A program made the position numbers and the translations under genes. Below are positions 27,877 through 34,899 of a stretch of 64,000 nt of DNA, piece by piece. This DNA is from Streptomyces sp. CG1 (GTDB lineage: Bacteria; Actinomycetota; Actinomycetes; Streptomycetales; Streptomycetaceae), in contig NZ_CP163518.1 of NCBI RefSeq assembly GCF_041080625.1, forward strand, positions 3,968,001 through 4,032,000. Direction: 5' to 3'. The notes beneath the pieces are model-generated. The model was given only the letters and a program-made list of their open reading frames with translations. It was not told the origin of the DNA and made no database searches. Within the stretch, counting starts at the first letter, position 1; each line of letters begins with the position of its first letter.

Positions 27877-28745
27877 GTCGTCCTCTCCAGTAGCTCCGCC
27901 ATGGCATCGAGCATCGGCAGACCGGTCTCGGGCTCCAGCCAGTACCACTGGCCGGACGGGGCGGCCGGGGCCGGGAGCGACGCCCTGATCCGTGGCGGGG
28001 GCTCCACGGGGGTGTACTTCAGACGGCTGTAGTCGGTGCGCCAGTCCAGCAGGTCGGAGTCGATCCGGACGCAGAACACCCGCGTGCCGATGACCGTGAC
28101 CCGGACGTCCGCCGACTTGAGGACGCGCTCCTGGAAGAGGTGTGCAGTCCCGGCCACATGGTCGTCGATGTCCTCGGCGGCGACCTCGGCGATCCTGACG
28201 ACGGACGAAACACCGTCGACGTGATAGGCAGGATTCGACAACGGCTTGTAGATGACCGAGTGGTGGCGTTCGACGAAGGCCCGGGCGGCATCCGGGCTGG
28301 AGGTGATGAGCGTGACCGGCAGGTCGAATCCGGCCCCGGCCGCCGCAGCGAGGCTGGACGGCTTGAACTCGGCGTCGCCGAAGCTGTGCGGGTGGTTGAC
28401 GTACAGGCAGCCGGGCAGGGACGCGAGCACGCCTCCGAGTCCGTACCGTGCCTGGGTGACGGCGAACCGAGCGTCCTGCTCGGTCAGGTGCGGGAAAGCA
28501 AACCCAGTCGGGCGACGGTAGTACAGGGATCGAACGGCGGCCAGGTCGGCGGTCCGGGTGGGGGTGAGGAGGCGGCCCTGCACGCCGTGCTGGGTGATCT
28601 CGGCCTCCACCGACAGTGATGCGGGGAAATCCCCGGAGTCGAGCCGCACGACCGGGACGCCCCGGTCATGCAGTTCACGGATCACCACGTCGGCGGTGGG
28701 GTCGTACAGGCTGGTGACGACCAGCACCGGACGTGGATCACTCAC
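27873..28745 (-). CDS. tgmB: ATP-grasp peptide macrocyclase (graspetide synthetase)
   Basis: ATP-grasp ligase of 290 residues of the MvdD/TgmB type, which phosphorylates Asp or Glu side chains of a precursor and joins them to Ser/Thr or Lys side chains. It has the pre-ATP-grasp domain typical of RiPP maturases (VLVVTSLYDPTADVVIREL, SLYYRRPTGF), then the ATP-grasp fold with SVIYKPLSNPAY and HLFQERVLKSADVRVTVIG, and the DLLDWRTDY metal/ATP region. The GTG start overlaps the precursor stop and its own stop overlaps the methyltransferase start, so all three are coupled. Confidence 0.9.
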   Translation of the reverse strand: MSDPRPVLVVTSLYDPTADVVIRELHDRGVPVVRLDSGDFPASLSVEAEITQHGVQGRLLTPTRTADLAAVRSLYYRRPTGFAFPHLTEQDARFAVTQARYGLGGVLASLPGCLYVNHPHSFGDAEFKPSSLAAAAGAGFDLPVTLITSSPDAARAFVERHHSVIYKPLSNPAYHVDGVSSVVRIAEVAAEDIDDHVAGTAHLFQERVLKSADVRVTVIGTRVFCVRIDSDLLDWRTDYSRLKYTPVEPPPRIRASLPAPAAPSGQWYWLEPETGLPMLDAMAELLERTT

Positions 28746-29038
28746 TGGTCGCCATCGCTCCCCTGGTCGGAGTCCGTGTTGCCCTGGCCCTGCCCGTCGG
28801 GGCTGGTGCCCGTCGACGGGGTGGTGCCGGTGCTGGTGCCGTGGCCGGGCATCTCAAGGACATGGCCGTCGGCATCGAAGAACACGGCGACCTGGGTGCT
28901 CGGGTCCAGTGCGGCGAGCGCATAGCCCGGGGCCGTCGTCGGATAGGGGGCCATGCGGCTCACCCCCCACGGGGCTGGGGTGCGGGTGCCGGATGGCCGC
29001 GGCGTCTCGGTCGGGAAGCGGTCGGAGTGGACGAACAA
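28742..29038 (-). CDS. tgmA: Graspetide precursor peptide (putative ATP-grasp-modified RiPP)
   Basis: Precursor of 98 residues starting at TTG 29036-29038, with AAGGAG six bases upstream; an ATG nine codons earlier has no good site. The leader shows the family pattern PWGVSRMAPYP, then LDPSTQVAVFFDADGHVLEM (residues 44-63), which the ATP-grasp enzyme is thought to read. The core, about residues 64-98, is Thr/Ser-rich first (HGTSTGTTPSTGTS) and Asp-rich later (PDGQGQGNTDSDQGSDGDQ), as expected for Thr/Ser-to-Asp ester links. Two Asp-Gly pairs (residues 81-82 and 95-96) are candidate aspartimide sites. Confidence 0.85.
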   Translation of the reverse strand: MFVHSDRFPTETPRPSGTRTPAPWGVSRMAPYPTTAPGYALAALDPSTQVAVFFDADGHVLEMPGHGTSTGTTPSTGTSPDGQGQGNTDSDQGSDGDQ

Positions 29039-29161
29039 GGTGTACTCCTTCGATGTTCGAGTCATTGATGCACCCGCTGCGGATCGCTCCGAGTGGGGCC
29101 CCTGCCCTTCCTGCCGAAGCCTTGCGGCACCGGCAGGAAGAAGCGTTTTGGGGATGCGGAT

Positions 29162-29183
29162 GCGACCCTGACCCGGCGGTCGC
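29162..29183. terminator. Short hairpin after micro-peptide, copy 2
   Basis: GCGACC (29162-29167) pairs with GGTCGC (29178-29183), the counterpart of the hairpin at 14983-15004. It lies between the cassette and the graspetide precursor, so it may end or attenuate the upstream transcript before tgmA. Confidence 0.5.
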
Positions 29184-29194
29184 CCGGGGGTGCG

Positions 29195-29281
29195 TCAGTT
29201 GGACGTCCTCGCAAGCACCAGGGTGAGGACGGGGGCCGTGGCGACGACCACGTACATGAGCAGACTGGCGATCGCCTTCAT
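29195..29281 (-). CDS. 28-residue hydrophobic micro-peptide, copy 2
   Basis: Starts MKAIASLLMYVVV, continues hydrophobic, ends VLARTSN; a predicted single membrane span. The ATG overlaps the DUF6415 stop (ATGA at 29278-29281), strong evidence of coupled translation. Both ends match the 33-residue copy at 15017-15118. Its distance to the precursor gene start is 157 bases. Function unknown; a membrane anchor or toxin-like peptide are guesses only. Confidence 0.65.
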   Translation of the reverse strand: MKAIASLLMYVVVATAPVLTLVLARTSN

Positions 29282-29673
29282 GACTGTTCGTCGACCGGGG
29301 TTGCCCCATCCAACTTCTCGTAGTGGTCGCAGAGGGCCTTGACGGAGCGGGCGAGCTTGCGCGCCACGGCGGCACGGACGGGCGGCGTACAGCCGTCCCC
29401 GACCCGTAGCTTCCTGTCCGCCTCGCCGACGCAGGCGAGCGCGCAGTAGCGAAAGACACAGTCCTTCGCCAGCCTCCCGGCCTTCGCCGTTACCTCGGGG
29501 ATCAGCAGCTCCAAATGTCCGCGCAGCGTCGCTGCGAGGGTGTCCAGCTCCTTGGGGGCCGGGGGCAGCGCTTCGGGCCCGTCGTCCGGCCCCAGCAGCA
29601 GCAAGGCGGTCTCACGCATCGTCGCGATGTCCACCGGGCCTGTGTCGTTGCCCTGCTTCAGCGTGGCGTTCAC
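29278..29673 (-). CDS. DUF6415-family protein, copy 2
   Basis: Helical protein of 131 residues, the same length as copy 1 at 15129-15524 and about 80 percent identical by eye over 109 aligned residues (LRGHLELLIPEVTAKA, YCALACVGEADRKLR, LARSVKALCDHYEKL). The GTG start at 29671-29673 overlaps the stop of the preceding small gene (GTGA), which decides the start over longer in-frame options. Found here upstream of a RiPP cluster, which agrees with the family's natural-product association as I recall it. Confidence 0.78.
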   Translation of the reverse strand: MNATLKQGNDTGPVDIATMRETALLLLGPDDGPEALPPAPKELDTLAATLRGHLELLIPEVTAKAGRLAKDCVFRYCALACVGEADRKLRVGDGCTPPVRAAVARKLARSVKALCDHYEKLDGATPVDEQS

Positions 29674-29963
29674 CGGCGCGCCGCCTGTCCAGCGCGGCAG
29701 CGGGGGCATGTGCGCGGCGGGTACCGGGTGTCCATGACCGGCGGCAGCGGCCGGTCCCCGTACGCCACGGTGATCGTGCCGCGGTCCAGGATGATCGTGC
29801 CATGGCGGTCCACGGTGTACACCCACATCGTCATGCCGGCGCCCCGTGCACTGGCCCGGGGGCGGGCTGTACCTTTCGTCATGTCGACGCTCCAAGCAGC
29901 GTTGGCCATGCCCCCGGACCGGTCGCACGGTCGCGGGGGTCTCCTCTGTCGGGGGCCGGTCAT
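29670..29963 (-). CDS. Small protein with C-terminal CPRC motif
   Basis: About 97 residues. The N-terminal 40 are Arg/Ala-rich; the conserved-looking part is WVYTVDRHGTIILDRGTIT and then YGDRPLPPVMDTRYPPRTCPRC. The ATG at 29961-29963 overlaps the previous stop (ATGA) and follows GGAA by eight bases. An internal ATG at 29880-29882 with GGAG seven bases before it would give a 70-residue form. No known function; it is part of a chain of four overlapping small genes ending in the micro-peptide. Confidence 0.6.
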   Translation of the reverse strand: MTGPRQRRPPRPCDRSGGMANAAWSVDMTKGTARPRASARGAGMTMWVYTVDRHGTIILDRGTITVAYGDRPLPPVMDTRYPPRTCPRCRAGQAARR

Positions 29964-30112
29964 GCCGTGGCTTCCTTACTGCGGCAGCCGCATGTGACGA
30001 TCTGCCACACGCACGTGCTTCCGCGGACCACGACCTGCCCGGCAGCGCGCAGGGTCTTGTTGACGGCCCCGCAGTAGAAGCAGGCCTCACCGTGCAACCG
30101 GACGACGCTCAC
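29960..30112 (-). CDS. Small Cys-rich (zinc-ribbon-like) protein
   Basis: A 50-residue protein with two Cys pairs, CFYCGAVNKTLRAAG and VTCGC, which could form a small zinc site. The GTG at 30110-30112 is preceded by GAAGGG. Small proteins of this FYCGAVN type are, as I recall, common next to XRE regulators in Streptomyces. It overlaps the next gene by four bases, opening the cassette operon, and lies 142 bases downstream of the XRE regulator gene. Confidence 0.6.
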   Translation of the reverse strand: MSVVRLHGEACFYCGAVNKTLRAAGQVVVRGSTCVWQIVTCGCRSKEATA

Positions 30113-30254
30113 GCGCCCTTCGACGACTGCAGGTGCGAGCCGAAGTGAATCAGGCACTCCCCGACTCCCATCTGCTGGTTCCTGCGCCTGCAACAGATGG
30201 TGATGGTGCGGCAACACCACAAGTACCCCTGTCGGGGGTAGTCACGGGACTACG

Positions 30255-31442
30255 TCAGATGGCGGCGCACCACTCTGCGAAGTTGGTGAGCGACTCGGAG
30301 TCGGCTCGCTTCAATCGGCGTAGTGTCGCGGCATCTTGACGGACCCAGGGGTGTTCACGCGTGTGTTGCGGTGCAATGTGACGGGCCACCTTCAGCGACT
30401 CGAACGCGTCGTCGGGGAGCCCAGACCAAAGCTGAGCACGGGCCAGTTCGATGTAGAAGCCACTGCGGCGTTCGGCGGGGAGATCCTTGGGCGGCTTCCA
30501 CTCATCGGCAATTTCAAGAGCACGCCCGACATGTTCGTCTCCGAGGCTGACGGCTACGGACACCTCGTGAGTCCGTACGGACTCGGGACCGAACGCGATG
30601 CCGCAGTACACACCTTCAGTGACACGGTCACCGAACTCGCGAGCCTCCGACAGGTGGCTGACAGCCGTCGAAGCGTCGCGTGCGCGACTGGCAATAACGG
30701 CGGCCCTCATGTGCAGCGAACCCCGTGCTGCGATCTCCGGGGCTGTGACGGGGGCGGGCGCTGCGTTCAGCGCTTGATGCAGCGCCCGCAAGCCTGACAG
30801 GTACGCACGGGCAGCAAAGAACGTCTCAGTGCGCACGTAAGCCACAGACGCCGAGAGGAGAGGATCCTCTGCTTCGGGGGTGGCCCACCGCATGACATCA
30901 ATGAGGCGGGCGGACAGATCCCGTGCGCCGAACTTGTACGCGACGGCATCAGCAGAGCGGCATGCCCTCACCAGGAGACCTGCCGCTTTCGCCCGTTCAT
31001 CCGGTACTGCGACGTGATAGGCGCGCAGGAGTTCTGTGAGCAGGCCGGGCAGCTCGCGGGCGATCTGGGTGTACTGAGCCGCGAGCCTCCACTGTGTTGC
31101 CTCCTGGACAGCCTCCCGCAGCTCGTGCCGCACCCGGACGGGGCCGTCCTCGGGCAGATCGTAGGCGGCGATGGCGGCGGAAAGGGCGGGCAGCGCATCG
31201 TGTACGCGGGTCTGCGCCACGTCGCGGTCTGTGCGCAGTCGGGCAGGATCGACACCGAGGGCGTCCGCGATCGCATCGAGAGTCGAGTCGCTCACGCCGC
31301 GCTCACCGCGTTCGATCTTGCGGATGGTTCCGAGGGCGACGCATGCCGCTTCAGCGAGTTGCTGCTGCGTCAGCTTCGGGCGCATGACACTGCGGTAGTA
31401 GGCGATCCGGTCACCAACTCCGCCACGGGGACGTAAGGGCAT
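30255..31442 (-). CDS. XRE-family regulator with TPR-like C-terminus and a TTA codon
   Basis: About 395 residues: an XRE helix-turn-helix at about residues 12-70 (LTQQQLAEAACVALGTIRKIERGERGVSD) and a long helical repeat region resembling TPR domains of signal-responsive Streptomyces regulators. The third codon after the ATG at 31440-31442 is TTA (31434-31436), the rare leucine codon read by the bldA tRNA, so translation should be delayed to late growth. An upstream start at 31463 would still include it. Codon use and GC are lower than in flanking core genes. It probably controls the genes leftward of it. Confidence 0.8.
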   Translation of the reverse strand: MPLRPRGGVGDRIAYYRSVMRPKLTQQQLAEAACVALGTIRKIERGERGVSDSTLDAIADALGVDPARLRTDRDVAQTRVHDALPALSAAIAAYDLPEDGPVRVRHELREAVQEATQWRLAAQYTQIARELPGLLTELLRAYHVAVPDERAKAAGLLVRACRSADAVAYKFGARDLSARLIDVMRWATPEAEDPLLSASVAYVRTETFFAARAYLSGLRALHQALNAAPAPVTAPEIAARGSLHMRAAVIASRARDASTAVSHLSEAREFGDRVTEGVYCGIAFGPESVRTHEVSVAVSLGDEHVGRALEIADEWKPPKDLPAERRSGFYIELARAQLWSGLPDDAFESLKVARHIAPQHTREHPWVRQDAATLRRLKRADSESLTNFAEWCAAI

Positions 31443-31546
31443 ACTGGCTCCAGTTCGACGCATCCGCTCCGAACGTACTCGTGGCCGTGCACCGCGTGCA
31501 CAGTAACGACCGCAGCGGCGCCCGTTGGTGCTGCCGTTCGCAGGTC

Positions 31547-32188
31547 TCAGTCACAGAGGAGCGCAGCAAGCTCGCCGAGGCTGTCGATCCGCCAATCCAC
31601 CGCAGCAATCACGTCCGGGTCGTCTGCCCACAGATGTCCCCACGGTCCACGGCGGATGTGAGCCGTGCGCAGTCCGGCTTCTTTCGCTGGAAAAACGTCA
31701 TTCGCCGGGTGGTCTCCCACGTACACAGTGCGCTGTGGAGGAGCCTGCCCCGCCTCCACAACTCGCCGGAAGAACTCCGGCTGAGGCTTGGCGACACCCC
31801 ACTCTGCCGATGTCGCGACGACGTCGGCCGGCAGGTCCAGGGCGCGCAGCAGCTCACCGGCTCGGACAGTCTGGTTCCCGGCGATCAACACCCGCACCCC
31901 GTACTGCCGTAGCGTGGTGAGAGCCGGTCGTACGTCCTCGTACAGGTCCGCCTCGCCGAGAGACTCACCGCGCCCCGCTGCTTCCCGAGCCCGGTACTCG
32001 GCAGCGACGTCGATGCCCGGGCGGACGAGTCTGAGGGCCTCTGCGTTGTCCAGGCCTTGGGCCACGACGGCTCCAACGAGCGCGGAAAGAGTATGACGAG
32101 GGACGTCCAGCCAGTCGGCCCAGGACGCCCAGTATCGGTCGTCCCGGGTGATCGTCTCGCCGACGTCGAGCACAACGGTGTCAATCAC
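31547..32188 (-). CDS. HAD-superfamily hydrolase
   Basis: Haloacid-dehalogenase-like hydrolase of 213 residues, probably a small-molecule phosphatase. Motif I is VVLDVGETIT, where the usual DxDxT nucleophile motif reads D-V-G-E-T, a common variant; motif II is around LIAGNQT, Lys in KPQPEFF, and motif IV is VYVGDHPANDV. Start is GTG at 32186-32188. It precedes the XRE regulator gene in the same direction by 104 bases; HAD-XRE pairs recur in Streptomyces. It is the outermost gene of the island. Confidence 0.82.
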   Translation of the reverse strand: MIDTVVLDVGETITRDDRYWASWADWLDVPRHTLSALVGAVVAQGLDNAEALRLVRPGIDVAAEYRAREAAGRGESLGEADLYEDVRPALTTLRQYGVRVLIAGNQTVRAGELLRALDLPADVVATSAEWGVAKPQPEFFRRVVEAGQAPPQRTVYVGDHPANDVFPAKEAGLRTAHIRRGPWGHLWADDPDVIAAVDWRIDSLGELAALLCD

Positions 32189-32233
32189 CTTGGCAGCCTA
32201 CGGCGCACCTCGTCCCCGTGACGCGCTCCAGCT

Positions 32234-32272
32234 GACGGGCACCCCGGAGTACGGTCCTCCGGGGTGCCCGTC
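32234..32272. terminator. Terminator hairpin at the right edge of the island
   Basis: Perfect 16-bp stem GACGGGCACCCCGGAG / CTCCGGGGTGCCCGTC with loop TACGGTC. The loop and most of the stem equal those of the hairpin after desD (26712-26754); the stem differences are compensated on both arms. Confidence 0.85.
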
Positions 32273-32295
32273 GGCGTGCCGTCAGCCGTTCGCAA

Positions 32296-33897
32296 TCAGC
32301 TCGGCGGCCACGGCACCTGCGGCGACCTGTAGTAGTCGATCCCGAGGGCATCCCAGCGCGGGGCCTGGGCGGCCAGCCGCACCTTGTACGCGTTCCAGTC
32401 GTGCGTGGCCGCCGGGGACCAGCCCAGCTCGGCCGCGCCCGGGAGCCGCGGGAACGCCATGTAGTCGATGTCGGCGTTCGTCTTCAGGGTCTCGGACCAC
32501 AGGGGTGCCTCCACGCCCCTGATGGCGGATGCCGGGGCGCCGGACAGGTAGGCGCCCGGATTCCAGTCGTACGACCGCTGCACCTCGACCAGGCCCGCCC
32601 AGTCCAGGCCCAGCTTGGTGTCCTTGGTGTACTTCATGTCGAGATAGATCCGGTCGGCCGGGGACAGGATCAGCCCGGTGCCGTTCTGCGCGGCCTTCGC
32701 GACCTGGGCCTTGTCGGCCGCGCTGGTGCTGTCCAGGCCCCAGTACTGGGCGATGGCGCCCTTGGCCGGATGCGCGCCGGTGAGCTGGTGCCAGCCGATG
32801 ACCGTCTTGCCGTACTTGGCGACGATGGGCTGCACGCGGTCCATGAACGTCACGTAGTCGGTGTGGCTGGTGGAGTGGGCCTCGTCACCTCCTATGTGGA
32901 GGTAGCGGCCCGGGGTGAGGGCGGCCAGCTCACGGACGACGTCGTCCACGAAGTCGTACGTCACCTGCTTCGGCACGCACAGCGAGCTGAAGCCGACCTC
33001 CGTGCCGGTGTACAGCGGGGGTGCCTGGCCGTTGCAGTTGAGCTGGGCGTAGGAGGCGAGGGCCGCGTTGCTGTGGCCGGGCATGTCGATCTCGGGGACG
33101 ACCTCCAGATAGCGGGAGGCGGCGTAGGAGACGATCTCCCGGTACTCGGCCTTGGTGTAGGAGCCGCCCTTGCCGCCGCCGACCTCGGTGGAACCGCCGT
33201 AGCCGGCGAGGCGCGGCCAGGAGTCTATGGCGATGCGCCAGCCCTGGTCGTCGCTGAGGTGCAGATGCAGCTCGTTGATCTTGTACAGGGCCAGCTGGTC
33301 GATGTACCGCTTGACCTGGGCGACGGTGAAGAAGTGCCGGGAGACGTCCAGCATGGCGCCCCGGTAGGAGTAGCGGGGGCGGTCCTCGATGGTGCCGCCG
33401 GCGATCTGCCAGGGGCCGGTCTGCACGGTCCTCTTCTCGACGGCCGCCGGGAGGAGCTGACGGAGTGTCTGGACGCCGTGGAAGAGGCCGGCCGGGGCGC
33501 TCGCGGTGACGGTGACACCGGCCGCGTCGCTGTGCAGCCGGTAGCCCTCGGCGCCGAAGTCGCCCTGGGCGAGGTGGAGCCGGATGCCGCCGGTGCCGTG
33601 GTCGGCGAGCGGCAGCGGATAGCCGGTGGAGGGCCGCAGGATGCCGGCGAGATAGCTGCCGATGCGGCGGACCTCGGCGGAGCCGTCGACGCGGACACCG
33701 GTCGCGCGGGTGATGCGGTACGGGGTGCCGCCCGCCGCGACCGAGGCGGGCGCCGGGACCACCTGGCCGAGGGGGGTCGGGGCGCTGGCTTCGGCGGCGG
33801 GGGCGGCGCCCAGGGTGAAGACCCCGGCCGCCGCGACGAGCAGCAGGGAACCGAGGATGCCAGGTGTCCGGGGAGTCGTGCTGTGGTTGCGTCTCAC
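32296..33897 (-). CDS. Secreted beta-N-acetylhexosaminidase (GH20)
   Basis: Exported GH20 enzyme of about 533 residues that releases N-acetylglucosamine from chitin oligomers by substrate-assisted catalysis. Signal peptide residues 1-36 (LLLVAAAGVFTLGAAPAAEA), N-terminal GH20b domain, then the TIM barrel with ELHLHLSDDQGWRIAI, VVPEIDMPGHSNAAL, and the catalytic Asp-Glu pair in YLHIGGDEAHSTSHT. The GTG at 33895-33897 has GGGAG five bases upstream. A DasR-like site lies 54 bases upstream, linking it to GlcNAc control. Confidence 0.93.
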   Translation of the reverse strand: MRRNHSTTPRTPGILGSLLLVAAAGVFTLGAAPAAEASAPTPLGQVVPAPASVAAGGTPYRITRATGVRVDGSAEVRRIGSYLAGILRPSTGYPLPLADHGTGGIRLHLAQGDFGAEGYRLHSDAAGVTVTASAPAGLFHGVQTLRQLLPAAVEKRTVQTGPWQIAGGTIEDRPRYSYRGAMLDVSRHFFTVAQVKRYIDQLALYKINELHLHLSDDQGWRIAIDSWPRLAGYGGSTEVGGGKGGSYTKAEYREIVSYAASRYLEVVPEIDMPGHSNAALASYAQLNCNGQAPPLYTGTEVGFSSLCVPKQVTYDFVDDVVRELAALTPGRYLHIGGDEAHSTSHTDYVTFMDRVQPIVAKYGKTVIGWHQLTGAHPAKGAIAQYWGLDSTSAADKAQVAKAAQNGTGLILSPADRIYLDMKYTKDTKLGLDWAGLVEVQRSYDWNPGAYLSGAPASAIRGVEAPLWSETLKTNADIDYMAFPRLPGAAELGWSPAATHDWNAYKVRLAAQAPRWDALGIDYYRSPQVPWPPS

Positions 33898-33950
33898 ATG
33901 CGCTCCCTTCAGATGGGGGGTGACCGTCGGACGTGGTGGTTCGTCAGACA

Positions 33951-33962
33951 TGGTCGAGACCA
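33951..33962. promoter_or_regulatory. DasR-like site (dre) upstream of hexosaminidase
   Basis: TGGTCGAGACCA, followed by CT, differs by one base from the DasR core TGGTCTAGACCA. It lies between the divergent hexosaminidase and SHOCT-protein genes; its distance and the GlcNAc-releasing neighbour fit the DasR regulon. Confidence 0.65.
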
Positions 33963-33994
33963 CTGTCCCGCAGATCCGGTGAAACAATCCCCCC

Positions 33995-34864
33995 ATGGCG
34001 GAAATCATCCAGAAGGACGGCACCTGGGCGTTCGACGGTGACGCCCTGCGGCTCACCCCGGGCCGGGACAAGAACGTGAGCCTGCTCCGCCGGGAGCTGG
34101 GCGAACTCGTCGTTCCGCTGGGCGCGTTGGCCGGTGTCTCCTTCGAGCAGGGGCGGAAGTCGGGGCGGCTGAGGCTGCGGCTGCGGGACGGCGCCGATCC
34201 GCTGACGCAGGCCACCGGCGGCCGGCTCGCCGAGCCGAACGACCCCTATCAGCTGACCGTGGAGTCCGACCGGTACGGCGTCGCCGAGTACTTCGCGGAC
34301 GAGGTGCGCAACGCGCTGCTGCTGGACGGGGTTTCCCCGGAGCCGGTCGCCGAGTATCTGCTGCCGGGGCCCTCACTGCCGGTGTCCGCCTCCGCCGGGG
34401 ACGGCACGGCGGGCTTCGACGGGGAGCGGGTGCGGCTGGAGTGGAACTGGAAGACCGAGGACGCCAAGTCCGCCGGCGGCCCCCGTACGATCCCCCTCAC
34501 GGACGTCGCCGGCGTGCAGTGGCAGCCCGCGGCCGGACTGGAGAACGGCCATCTGCGGTTCCTGGTGCGCGGCGCCCCGGTCACGGCGCCGCCCAAGTAC
34601 GACCCGAACGCGGTCGAGCTGTGGGGCTTCAAGAAGGACCCGCTGATGGCGCTGGTGGCCGCGGCCGTACAGGCGCGACTGCCGCATCCGGCGGCGGAGC
34701 AGACCGTACGGCAGGATCCGCCGGTGCTCGACAAGGCAGCCGACGGGGACGGCCACGACGCCCTGCTGCGCCGCCTGCGCGAGCTGGGCGACCTGCACCG
34801 CGACGGCATCCTGACGGCCGAGGAGTTCGCCCTGGCCAAGCGGGCGGTCCTCAAGCGCATGTAG
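33995..34864 (+). CDS. DUF4429/SHOCT-domain protein
   Basis: Protein of 289 residues with two DUF4429-like beta-rich segments (about 1-110 and 130-230; WAFDGDALRLTPGR and FDGERVRLEWNWKTED) and a C-terminal SHOCT helix pair (LLRRLRELGDLHRDGILTAE). Such proteins are common in Streptomyces; a role in membrane-associated oligomer assembly is often supposed but unproven. Start ATG at 33995; it is divergent from the hexosaminidase gene. Confidence 0.8.
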   Translation: MAEIIQKDGTWAFDGDALRLTPGRDKNVSLLRRELGELVVPLGALAGVSFEQGRKSGRLRLRLRDGADPLTQATGGRLAEPNDPYQLTVESDRYGVAEYFADEVRNALLLDGVSPEPVAEYLLPGPSLPVSASAGDGTAGFDGERVRLEWNWKTEDAKSAGGPRTIPLTDVAGVQWQPAAGLENGHLRFLVRGAPVTAPPKYDPNAVELWGFKKDPLMALVAAAVQARLPHPAAEQTVRQDPPVLDKAADGDGHDALLRRLRELGDLHRDGILTAEEFALAKRAVLKRM

Positions 34865-34899
34865 CGCATGTGAGAACCGCCCGCGGTGGGGTCAAGGAC

